Source: CAYSLU01 sp964431965
GTDB taxonomy: Bacteria; Verrucomicrobiota; Kiritimatiellia; CAIKKV01; CAYSLU01
Direction: 5' to 3'
NCBI GenBank assembly: GCA_964431965.1
Contig: CAYSLU010000006.1
Coordinates: forward strand, 1-64,000
DNA: 64,000 bases
Shown here: piece after piece, positions 49,095-57,359 of the stretch
Position numbering within the stretch: the stretch's first letter is position 1
Layout of the letters: the number at the start of each line of letters is the position of its first letter
The notes under the pieces: model-generated
The model's database searches: none
What the model was told of the DNA's origin: nothing
The model's input: the letters and a program-made list of their open reading frames with translations, nothing else
Position numbers and translations under genes: made by a program

Positions 49095-50252
49095 TCACGC
49101 AAATTCCTGGCAGCGCTTCCGGTAGTGGAGGTAGTTCGAGTAGCTGACCTCCTCCGGGACGCCGTGGTCGCAGGTCGGGATGTAGCCGCCGCGCGCCCGC
49201 ATGGCGGGCAGGATGCGGTCCACCATGCGGTCGATCTCCGCGGGCGTGGTGGCGAGTACGCGCTTGTCGATCCCGCCGAACAGGGCGAGGTCGGGGTACT
49301 CGCGTCCGATTTCGACGACGTCGCAGTTCGAGGCGACCTCGAAGGGGCTCATGATGTCCATGCCCAGCTCGCGATAGATGGGAATCGTGGGGTTCGCGAA
49401 GCCGTCCGTATCGATCTGCACGTACAGATGACGGGACCGGTCGATCTGGCGCGCGCGGATGCCGGCGATGAGCGTCTGGTAGTAGGGGAGCAGGAACTCG
49501 CGCATCATGGCCGGGGAGATCAGCGGGCCGTGGTTGAAGCAGATATCCTCGGCGAGGAACACCTCGTCGAGCGTCACGTGCGCCTGGTGCTTCGCGATCA
49601 CGGCCTCCGCGAGCTGGAGCCACGTCTCCATGCACGCATGGATCAGCTTCGGCTGATCGCAGAATGCGTACAGCAGGTCCGCCGGGCCGATCAGGCTGCG
49701 CAGGTACATGTACCCGCCGATGAGGCACTGGGTGATGATCATCCCTTCGGCCGCCGCGGCCTGCGCCTTCGCCATGGCCTCGTCGAGGCCGGCGAAGCGC
49801 CCCGGCGCGTCCGGGTCGAGCCGCCACCGACAGTTCTTCTCCCATGTGGCCATGTCTTTCACGGGATGGTCGAGGTACTCGGGCATGAACCCGCTGCGGC
49901 GGCCGCGGAAGAAGAGCACGTGGCGGCCCGCGTAATCCTGGACGACCTCGCAGTCGCCGCGGTCCTCGATCACCTTGTCCTCGAAGACGGGGATGAATGC
50001 GGCTTCGCACCAGCCGAGCCCGCCCAGGCGGTGCTGGCCGGGCGGATCGTACTGGAAGAGCTGCGCCAGCGGCACGTCCGCCGGCATGCCGTCGCGCTTC
50101 CAGCGGTCGATGCAGTAGTAGCCGAACTCGCGCTGGTAGAGCGGCGCACCGGGCGTTCGGGCATAGGCGTCGCGCAGCTTGCGGGCGCCCGGGACCATTC
50201 GTTCGCGCGGAACCAAGGCATGGACTCCGTCGGCGGGTGTGGCAGCGGTCAT
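49095..50252 (-). CDS. Uroporphyrinogen decarboxylase-like protein (second)
   Basis: A 385-aa URO-D-fold protein: LYQREFGYYCIDRWKRDGMP, a middle VFLAEDICFNHGPLISPAMM, IDTDGFANPTIPIYRELGMD, FGGIDKRVLATTPAEIDR and a C-terminal GYIPTCDHGVPEEVSYSNYL. The CDHGVPE region parallels HIDHAVHPD of the first paralogue (14097-15224), but the two are only distantly alike. GGAGGA precedes the ATG. It starts the minus-strand run with the propeller-SIS and heparinase genes, divergent from the GH4 gene, so it is in a glycan-degradation context rather than a heme one. Confidence 0.82.
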   Translation of the reverse strand: MTAATPADGVHALVPRERMVPGARKLRDAYARTPGAPLYQREFGYYCIDRWKRDGMPADVPLAQLFQYDPPGQHRLGGLGWCEAAFIPVFEDKVIEDRGDCEVVQDYAGRHVLFFRGRRSGFMPEYLDHPVKDMATWEKNCRWRLDPDAPGRFAGLDEAMAKAQAAAAEGMIITQCLIGGYMYLRSLIGPADLLYAFCDQPKLIHACMETWLQLAEAVIAKHQAHVTLDEVFLAEDICFNHGPLISPAMMREFLLPYYQTLIAGIRARQIDRSRHLYVQIDTDGFANPTIPIYRELGMDIMSPFEVASNCDVVEIGREYPDLALFGGIDKRVLATTPAEIDRMVDRILPAMRARGGYIPTCDHGVPEEVSYSNYLHYRKRCQEFA

Positions 50253-50408
50253 CGATTCCTCCGGATGAAGCGACTGCGCCGGACTGTAGCAGATCGGTCG
50301 GCTCGGGGGAATCGAGAGTGGCACCGGACGGAACGAGCGGGTATGGTGCGGCTGTCTGGGGTGGAGCCGGCTGACGCGCCGCGGAGCCAGAACACATCGA
50401 GGACGGAT

Positions 50409-51743
50409 ATGGCCATCAAAGTTGTGATCGTCGGAGCGGGGAGTCTGTTCGGGAGCCGGCTGTCGATCGACATCCTGTCCAGCCGGTCGCTGCAGGACGT
50501 AACCATCGGGCTGTGCGACATGAACGCCACGCGGCTCGAGCAGGTGCGGCGGTACATTCAGCGCGGCATGGACCACTACAAGCTGCCGGGCCGTCTGATC
50601 GCTTCGACCGACCGGAAGGATCTTCTGCCCGGGGCGGACTTTGTGGTGACGTCGATCTCGGCCAACGGAGGGGCGTACTGGGGATTTCCGTACAGCGCCG
50701 AGATCGAGATTCCGCGCCGGTATGGGATCGACCAGTGCGTGGGCGATACGACCAGCGTGGGCGCGGTGTTCCGCTTCCTGCGCACCGGGCCGGTGCAGCA
50801 GCAGATCTTCCGCGACGTGGAATCCCTGTGTCCGGGCGCGCTGGTGCTCAATCACACGAACCCGATGGCCATGCTGACGTGGCTGCACGCGCTGGCGTCC
50901 CCGGTGCGCAGCGTCGGCTTGTGCCACGGCGTGCAGTACACGACGCAGAAGCTGGCCAAGTGGGTGGGGGTCCCGTACGGCGAGGTCTCGTACAAGGCGG
51001 CGGGAATCAACCACCTGGCTTGGATCCTGGAGTTCCGTCGGGGGCAGGAGGATCTCTACCCGCGAATCCGGCAGGCGGCGGAGGACCCTGAGAACCGGAA
51101 GGGCGAGGAGGTCCGGTGCGAGATCCTCAAGCAGTTCGGTTGCTTCTGCACGGAGAGCAGCGGCCATGACTCGGAGTACCTGCCGTACTTCCGGCGCACG
51201 GCGGAGCTCCGGGCTGAGTACGATCTGAAGCCGACCGAGGTGCCGGCGGCGGCCCAGGAGCGGGTGTGGATGAAGGACCCCGGAGCCGGGGGGGACGCGC
51301 CTCCGGTGCCGAAGCTCTGGCGCTCGGACGAGTATACGGCGAGCATCATCGAGGCGATCGTGGGCAACGCGCCCTGCCGGTTCAACGGGAACGTGATGAA
51401 CACGGGCCTCATCACCAACCTGCCGTTGGGCTGCTGCGTAGAGGTGCCGTGCCTCGTGGACGCCAGCGGGATCCATCCCTGCCACGTGGGCGACCTGCCG
51501 CCGCACCTCGCCGCGCTCAACCGCTCGAACATCGCGGTCCATGAGCTGGCCGTGCAGGCGGTGCTGAACCGCGACCGCGATGCGGCCTTCCTGGCGTGCG
51601 CCCTCGATCCTAACGCTGCGGCGATCCTCTCGTTGCCCAAGCTTCGCGCGATGTTCGACGAGCTGTGGGAGGCGGAGAAGGACCTGCTCGCATGGTTCGA
51701 TCCGAAGCGCTCCGGCCCCGTGCACGAGGGCTTCGCGCCGTAG
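50409..51743 (+). CDS. GH4 family glycosidase (alpha-galactosidase/6-phospho-glycosidase type)
   Basis: A 444-aa NAD- and metal-dependent GH4 enzyme. NAD motif VVIVGAGSLFGSRLSID; GDTTSVGAVFRFLRTGP; VLNHTNPMAMLTW; the metal-site Cys in GLCHGVQY; and GINHLAWILEF with the metal-site His. GH4 uses a redox-elimination mechanism on alpha- or beta-glycosides or their 6-phosphates. GAGGA precedes the ATG. It is divergent from the URO-D-like gene. MelA-like alpha-galactosidase is the closest general type; the sugar is not certain. Confidence 0.93.
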   Translation: MAIKVVIVGAGSLFGSRLSIDILSSRSLQDVTIGLCDMNATRLEQVRRYIQRGMDHYKLPGRLIASTDRKDLLPGADFVVTSISANGGAYWGFPYSAEIEIPRRYGIDQCVGDTTSVGAVFRFLRTGPVQQQIFRDVESLCPGALVLNHTNPMAMLTWLHALASPVRSVGLCHGVQYTTQKLAKWVGVPYGEVSYKAAGINHLAWILEFRRGQEDLYPRIRQAAEDPENRKGEEVRCEILKQFGCFCTESSGHDSEYLPYFRRTAELRAEYDLKPTEVPAAAQERVWMKDPGAGGDAPPVPKLWRSDEYTASIIEAIVGNAPCRFNGNVMNTGLITNLPLGCCVEVPCLVDASGIHPCHVGDLPPHLAALNRSNIAVHELAVQAVLNRDRDAAFLACALDPNAAAILSLPKLRAMFDELWEAEKDLLAWFDPKRSGPVHEGFAP

Positions 51744-51917
51744 CCCTCAACAGATGCGCGCGCGAGTGCACGGCGTGCATGCGGGAGCGTGTAGCGGCTC
51801 GCCCCGTTCCGTTGCGTATGCGACGCGAGGAAGGCGCCGTTCCGGTCCCTTTAGACTTGTTTCACGGGGGGTGTTTGCGGAGACTAGCCTTGTCCGGCCA
51901 TATCCGGGAGGTGTTCC

Positions 51918-53438
51918 ATGCGTCGCTGGCTCTATTGCGGGTCGCTTGCGTTGCTGTTGGCGCCGCTCGCCGCCTCGGCTTATGTGCTGTTCGAGGGCGA
52001 CGGATCGGACGAGCCGGGGTTCGTGTCGCCCCAGATCGGGAAGCCGCCGCCCCCGCCGCCGGCGCACATGTCGTCCGGGGAATCCACCATTCCGTATCCC
52101 GGACCGCCGACCGTCCCTCAGTCGCGTTCGGAGAAGAAGAAACCGCCGTCGCCGCCCGTGATGTTCACGAAGCTGACCTCGCAGTACGGGACGGTGGACT
52201 GGGCGACCCGGCCGAACGACCTGAACAACCTCCTGAAGAGCATGAAGGACATGATCGACGTCCACTTCATGTCCGAGGTCAAGGCGTTCAACGAAATCGA
52301 TGCCGATCCGGACCGCAACCCGATCCTTTACCGGAGCGGGCATTTCCACTTCGAGTTCAGCCCGGCCGAGCGCGAGAAACTGCGGCGCTACCTGCTCGGC
52401 GGCGGCATGATCATCTTCAACACCGGCATGGGATCCAAGCCGTTCTACGACTCGGCGCGCGCCATGCTCCAGGCGACGTTTCCCGAGGCGCCGATCCAGC
52501 GGCTCGGGCCGGATCACCCCATCTTCCACTCCTATTACGATCTGGACCGCGTGCAGTACCGGGCGGGGGTGGCCAAGGCCGGCTATGCCGGAACGGAGCC
52601 CTGGCTCGAGGGGATCACCATCAACTGTCGAACGGTCGCGGTGATTTCCCGCTGGTGCATGGCGATCGGCTGGGACGCGATGGACGACGAGTCGCTGATG
52701 GGGTATTCGGTCGAGTCGGCCCAGAAGCTCGGCATCAACATCATGTCCTACGCGACGGCGCAGCGGGCGTGGGCCAAGGCGGCGGCGAACGCGATGGAGT
52801 TTGTGGATCAGTCGGGCTCATCCGCGGGCAAGATGCAGATCGCCCAGGTGGTCTACGACGGCGAGTGGAAGACGCGGCACGCGGGCATCTCCGTGCTGCT
52901 CCAGCAGTTCAACCAGAAGACCGAGATCCCCGTGAAGTTCGCGCGGAGCGAGATGCGGCTCTCCGATCCGAAGCTGTTCGACTCCCCGCTGATCTACATG
53001 ACCGGCCACGAGGATTTCCGCCTGAAGACCGAGGAGGTCAACGCCCTGCGGGAATACCTCAAGAACGGCGGGCTGCTCTTTGCCGAGGCGTGCTGCGGCC
53101 GCAAGGCGTTCGACTACGCATTCCGGCGCGAGATCGGCAAGGTGTTCCCCGGCCAGTCGCTGACCGCGGTCCCGGCGCAGAGCACCATCTTCGCGATGCC
53201 GAACAAGCTCGCGGGCCTCGGCGTTACGCCCGCGCTCGCGGCCCAGCTCGGCAATAAGTCCACGGCCGAGGCGCGCCTGGTCGGGCTCGATCTCGACGGG
53301 CACCTGGCGGTGATCTACAGCCCCTTCGGAATGGCCGGCGGCTGGGAGCTGTCGCAGAATCCCTACGCGCTCGGCTACGACGAGTCCGGTTCGCTGGCGC
53401 TGGGACAGAACATCCTGATGTATGCCATCACCCAGTAA
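51918..53438 (+). CDS. DUF4159 protein with two tandem domains
   Basis: A 506-aa exported protein (signal segment LYCGSLALLLAPLAASA). A proline-rich stretch (~40-80) is followed by two DUF4159-like halves: ~84-300 (MFTKLTSQYGTVDWATRPND, YLLGGGMIIFNTGMGSKPFY) and ~310-500 (MQIAQVVYDGEWKTRHAG, YLKNGGLLFAEACCGRKAFD). Each half carries the class I amidotransferase-like fold often found in this family. GGGAGG precedes the ATG. It begins the Bat-like cluster; the next gene overlaps by 17 bp. DUF4159 genes commonly flank MoxR/DUF58 clusters in Planctomycetes and relatives. Confidence 0.85.
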   Translation: MRRWLYCGSLALLLAPLAASAYVLFEGDGSDEPGFVSPQIGKPPPPPPAHMSSGESTIPYPGPPTVPQSRSEKKKPPSPPVMFTKLTSQYGTVDWATRPNDLNNLLKSMKDMIDVHFMSEVKAFNEIDADPDRNPILYRSGHFHFEFSPAEREKLRRYLLGGGMIIFNTGMGSKPFYDSARAMLQATFPEAPIQRLGPDHPIFHSYYDLDRVQYRAGVAKAGYAGTEPWLEGITINCRTVAVISRWCMAIGWDAMDDESLMGYSVESAQKLGINIMSYATAQRAWAKAAANAMEFVDQSGSSAGKMQIAQVVYDGEWKTRHAGISVLLQQFNQKTEIPVKFARSEMRLSDPKLFDSPLIYMTGHEDFRLKTEEVNALREYLKNGGLLFAEACCGRKAFDYAFRREIGKVFPGQSLTAVPAQSTIFAMPNKLAGLGVTPALAAQLGNKSTAEARLVGLDLDGHLAVIYSPFGMAGGWELSQNPYALGYDESGSLALGQNILMYAITQ

Positions 53439-54222
53439 GAACCGCCTCGCCGCCGGCGCCCTGCTGCTCGCCTGCGCCGCCCGCCTGGTGGCCGGCGAGG
53501 CCGACGAGCGCGCGGTCGCGAGACTCTGGACGCAGCACCTCGCCGCTTCGAATCGCCATGCGGAGGCGGCCGCCGCCTGCCGCGCCGCGGAGCCAGCTCT
53601 CGCGGCGAGCCCGCTTCTGCCGGTGTGCCGAGGCATCCAGGCCTGGCATCTGCTGAAAGCCGGGGCCACGCAGGATGCGGTGGCCGTGCTGGGCCGGTTG
53701 ACCGAGGGCGCCTCGCCGTCCGTCGCGCCGGCGGCCGAATTGATGGCGAACCGGTGGCTGACGCGCCTCGATCGCGAGCGCGTGCGGGTCGCGCTTCGGG
53801 GCGCGTACCGGAAGGACGTGCAGTACCCCGTGACGCTCGAGCGGCTGCGGAAGCTGCCCGGCGGCGAGGCGCTGCCGCTTGCGGACAGATGGGGCCAGCC
53901 GTGGAAATACGCGCCGGTGGCGTTCGCCGGCCTGGCCGCCCAGCGATTTGCGCTCGAAAGCGTGCGGATGGGCGGCGCGTCGGACTTGGACGGCGCGCTC
54001 GCGCAGCCACACGCGGTGCCGGCGGATATCGCCCCGGTGCGGCTGATGGGCGACTCGGGGGCCAGGCTGGTGGAGTTCACGACCGGTGACGCCGCCGCAC
54101 CGCGCAAGGCCGTGGTGGGCGAGGGCGGCGACGTGGGGCGTTACACGCTGGCCTATGTGGGTGATCGGATTCTGGTCCTGTCGGACTCGGACCGGTGGAC
54201 GGTGCTCGCGATGCCCCCGTGA
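53422..54222 (+). CDS. Hypothetical exported protein between DUF4159 and DUF58 genes
   Basis: A 266-aa protein with an N-terminal signal segment (AAGALLLACAARLVAG). The body is helical at first (ARLWTQHLAASNRHAEAAAA) and later beta-rich, with WGQPWKYAPVAFAGL resembling the C-terminal part of type II secretion pseudopilin-like proteins (a DRWGQPWKY motif). The start overlaps the DUF4159 gene by 17 bp with no good Shine-Dalgarno. It occupies the spot where a MoxR AAA ATPase gene is often found in such clusters. Family not recognised. Confidence 0.7.
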   Translation: MPSPSKNRLAAGALLLACAARLVAGEADERAVARLWTQHLAASNRHAEAAAACRAAEPALAASPLLPVCRGIQAWHLLKAGATQDAVAVLGRLTEGASPSVAPAAELMANRWLTRLDRERVRVALRGAYRKDVQYPVTLERLRKLPGGEALPLADRWGQPWKYAPVAFAGLAAQRFALESVRMGGASDLDGALAQPHAVPADIAPVRLMGDSGARLVEFTTGDAAAPRKAVVGEGGDVGRYTLAYVGDRILVLSDSDRWTVLAMPP

Positions 54223-54247
54223 GGCAGCCGGGCCGGGAGGATGAACC

Positions 54248-55147
54248 GTGGCGGGCGGCATAACCAGTTTTCTGAAGCCCCAGGAGATGCAGCACCTGGC
54301 CCGGCTCACCGTGCAGTCCCGCTACGTCGTCGAGGGCTCCCTCGCCGGCCGGCATCGCAGCCCGATGCGCGGGGCCAGCTCCGAGTTTGCGGACCACCGG
54401 GCGTACATTTCCGGCGACGATCCGAAGCACATCGACTGGCGCGTGTTCGGCCGGACCGAGCGCTACTACGTCCGGCGCTACGAGGACGAGACCAACCTAC
54501 GCGTCTACCTCGTGATCGATCGCAGCAACTCGATGCTGTACGGCTCGGGCGACGTCACGAAGTACGCCTACGCCTGCCACCTGGCGGCGGCGATCGGCTA
54601 TGTCGTCGTCAAGGCGCGCGACTCGGTCGGGCTGTACCTGTACTCGGACCGGATCGATGCCGTGATGGGCGCGCGCAACTCGTTCAACCACCTGAACGAC
54701 CTGCTGCGCACCCTGGCCGGCCGCGAGCCCGCGTCGTTGACCGACACGGCGAAGACGCTGCACCAGATCGCGGAGTCCGTGCGCCGCCGCGCGCTGATCG
54801 TGCTCTTCTCGGACCTGCTGGACGACCCGCCCGAAGTGGTCAAGGCGCTGGCTCACTTCCGGAAGAGCCACCACGACGTGATCGTGTTTCACACGCTCGA
54901 CCCCGCGGAGCTGGACTTCCCGTTCAAGAAGGGCGCGGAGTTCGAGGATCTCGAGACCGGGGAAAAGGTCATCGCCGACCCGCGGTCGCTGGCCGCCGGC
55001 TACCGGCAGGCCTTCGCCGAGTTCCTGGAGCAGTACCGTCAGCCGTGCGCGGAGATGAATATCGACTACCGGCTGGTGAACACCAGCCGGAGCGCCGACA
55101 CGTTCGTCCGCGCGTATCTGGAGGAGCGCCGCCGCCTCTCCAGGTGA
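54248..55147 (+). CDS. DUF58 protein (von Willebrand A-like)
   Basis: A 299-aa DUF58 protein: GSLAGRHRSPMRGASSEFAD, ISGDDPKHIDWRVFGRTERY (the conserved D.R.IDW..ARTG-like block) and then a vWA domain with DRSNSM as the MIDAS start and LIVLFSDLLDDPPEVV as a later strand. It normally partners with a MoxR ATPase. It starts with GTG at 54248 after GGGAGGATG. It is followed by the BatA-like gene 10 bp away. Confidence 0.92.
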   Translation: MAGGITSFLKPQEMQHLARLTVQSRYVVEGSLAGRHRSPMRGASSEFADHRAYISGDDPKHIDWRVFGRTERYYVRRYEDETNLRVYLVIDRSNSMLYGSGDVTKYAYACHLAAAIGYVVVKARDSVGLYLYSDRIDAVMGARNSFNHLNDLLRTLAGREPASLTDTAKTLHQIAESVRRRALIVLFSDLLDDPPEVVKALAHFRKSHHDVIVFHTLDPAELDFPFKKGAEFEDLETGEKVIADPRSLAAGYRQAFAEFLEQYRQPCAEMNIDYRLVNTSRSADTFVRAYLEERRRLSR

Positions 55148-55157
55148 GCGTCCTGCC

Positions 55158-57359
55158 ATGTGGTCTTTCCTCAATCCGATCTTCCTCTGGGCCGGGATGG
55201 CGGCGATGCTGCCGCTGGTCCTGCACCTCATGCAGCGGCGCCGCACGGTGCGGATCCGCTTCAGCACGGTGCGGTTCCTCAAGCTCGCCCAGAAGCGGTC
55301 CTCAAGCCGCGTGCGCATGGAGAACTTCCTGCTGTGGCTGATGCGGACGTTGCTGGTCCTGCTGCTGGTGCTGGCGTTTGCCGGCCCCGTGCTGCGGCTC
55401 GAGGAGTTCGGCCCGTTCATGGGCGCCTCGCGCCGCGACGTGGCGATCGTGTGGGACGCCTCCTTCAGCATGAGCTACGACTCCGGCTCCGCCCGGGCCT
55501 GGGACGAAGCCCGCGACGTGGCGGCCGGGATCGTGCGCGGCCTCAAGAAGGGCGACCGCGTCTGCATGTTACTGGCGGATGACGGCGTCACGCCGCTCAT
55601 CGAGCAGCCGAGCAGCGACCTCGAGCTGGCGCTGGCCACGGCGCGCGCGCAGGAGTGGCGGCCGACGTCGTCGCAGCTGCTTCCCGCCGTGCTCGCGGCC
55701 TGCGACGCGCTCAAGGAGTCCGGTAATCGCGAGCGGGAGGTCTACATCATTACCGACGGGCAGTCGCTCCCGTGGAGCGACTTCCGCGTGCGGCGGGACG
55801 TCGGGCCGGGCGCGCGGGCGTCCGGGGCCACGAACGGGCCGGCCGCCGCGGGCGGCGCGACCACGTGGGACGGGCGCAAGGGCGAGTTCACGCATGCGTT
55901 CTTCGTCGCGCTCGTCGGCGCGGCCCAGCCCGAGAACCTCTCGCCCATCCGCGTGGAGGTGGAGCCTAAGCTGATCATGGCCGGCCGGCCCGGCCGGGTG
56001 ACCGCCGGGCTCAGCGCGACCGGCCCGGCTCGCAACTCGGCGGTCTCGCTGTTCGTGGACGAGCGGGAGTCGGACCGCCGGAACGTGACCGTGGGCGCGG
56101 GCGGGGACGAGGAGGTCGTGTTCAACCTTCCGCTGCTCGAGCCCGGCGTGCATGCCGCCCGCGTAGAGACGCCCTCCGATCCGGTGTCGGCGGACGACGC
56201 GCTGCACTTCCTGGTCCGCGTGCGGGACCAGCTCCCGGTGCTGTGCGTGGGGTCGGAGGCGGACACCTTCTTCCTGTCGCGCGCGCTGAACCCGGGCGAG
56301 CGCTCCTCGGTGCGCTCCAGGCGCATCGCGCCGGACGCCGTGGCGGGCGAGCGGCTGTCGGACTACACGTGCGTCTTCCTGTGCAACGCGCTGCCGCTGC
56401 CGGCCCAGGCGATCCTGGACCTCGAGCGGTTCGTCCGCGGCGGCGGAACCGTGGTGCTGTTTCCGGGGGAGCGGGCGAACCTGTCCGACTATGAGCCGTG
56501 GTCGTGCCTGCCGGCCCGGCCGAAGCAGCTTCGCGACGTGCCCGGCGGGGAGAGCTGGGCGCTACGCCTGGTGAAGTCAGGAGACCCGCTGTTCTCATCG
56601 ATGAAGCTTCCCCCCGGCAGCGTGCCGTCCGTCGCCGTTCGACGCTATCTGGAGTGGGGGCCGCTCGAGCGCGATGCGGAGGCGGTTCTGTCGGCCGGCG
56701 ACAGCGAGCCGTTCCTGCTGCGGCGCCGCCTGGGGCGGGGGCACGTGCTGTTCTTCGCGGTGACGGCGGATCGCCGGTGGAGCGACCTGCCGCTTTCGCC
56801 GTTCTTCCTTCCGATCGCCCACCAGGTGGTGCTCTTCAGCAGCGGCGAGGCCGAGCAGCGGCTGTTCCTCTGGGCCGGCCGCACGCTGAACCTCACGGAC
56901 ATCCTGCCGGACGCCCCCGAGAATGCATCGTTGCTCAGCCCCAAGGACGCCGCGCTGCCGATCCAGCGCATGCGGCGGGAGGAGCTGACCGAGCTGCTCG
57001 TGGAGAACGCGATCGAGCCCGGCATCTACCGCCTGTCCGGCGGCACCAACGGGCCCGCGCCTGCCCTGGCCGTGAACCTGGGGCGGCGGGAGTCCGACCT
57101 GACGCCGGTTTCCGCGCGCGAGATCCCCGGGATCCTGGGCGTGCGGGACGTGAGCGTGGCGCGCGGTCGGGCGGATCTCGAGCGGCTGATCCAGGAGAAG
57201 CGCATCGGCCGGCCGATGGCCGAGCTGCTCCTGTGGCTGGCTCTGCTCGTGTCCGCCTTGGAGCTGTTCATGGCCAACCGTGCGAGCGCGCGGCGGCCGG
57301 GCCTGACCGACCGGCTCGTGATCGAGGAGTCGGGGCGGGTGCGGAGCAAGTCCTCATGA
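55158..57359 (+). CDS. BatA-like membrane protein with vWA and GATase-like domains
   Basis: A 733-aa protein. The start MWSFLNPIFLWAGMAAMLPL matches the BatA/aerotolerance N-terminal module; two helices (~7-25, ~60-80) precede a vWA domain (~95-250: IVWDASFSMSYDSGSARAWD, VYIITDGQSLP). The remainder is beta-rich with a GATase-like segment (FVRGGGTVVLFPGERANLSD) and a C-terminal helix ~690-710 (ELLLWLALLVSALELF). It overlaps the following gene by 4 bp (ATGA). Confidence 0.9.
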   Translation: MWSFLNPIFLWAGMAAMLPLVLHLMQRRRTVRIRFSTVRFLKLAQKRSSSRVRMENFLLWLMRTLLVLLLVLAFAGPVLRLEEFGPFMGASRRDVAIVWDASFSMSYDSGSARAWDEARDVAAGIVRGLKKGDRVCMLLADDGVTPLIEQPSSDLELALATARAQEWRPTSSQLLPAVLAACDALKESGNREREVYIITDGQSLPWSDFRVRRDVGPGARASGATNGPAAAGGATTWDGRKGEFTHAFFVALVGAAQPENLSPIRVEVEPKLIMAGRPGRVTAGLSATGPARNSAVSLFVDERESDRRNVTVGAGGDEEVVFNLPLLEPGVHAARVETPSDPVSADDALHFLVRVRDQLPVLCVGSEADTFFLSRALNPGERSSVRSRRIAPDAVAGERLSDYTCVFLCNALPLPAQAILDLERFVRGGGTVVLFPGERANLSDYEPWSCLPARPKQLRDVPGGESWALRLVKSGDPLFSSMKLPPGSVPSVAVRRYLEWGPLERDAEAVLSAGDSEPFLLRRRLGRGHVLFFAVTADRRWSDLPLSPFFLPIAHQVVLFSSGEAEQRLFLWAGRTLNLTDILPDAPENASLLSPKDAALPIQRMRREELTELLVENAIEPGIYRLSGGTNGPAPALAVNLGRRESDLTPVSAREIPGILGVRDVSVARGRADLERLIQEKRIGRPMAELLLWLALLVSALELFMANRASARRPGLTDRLVIEESGRVRSKSS

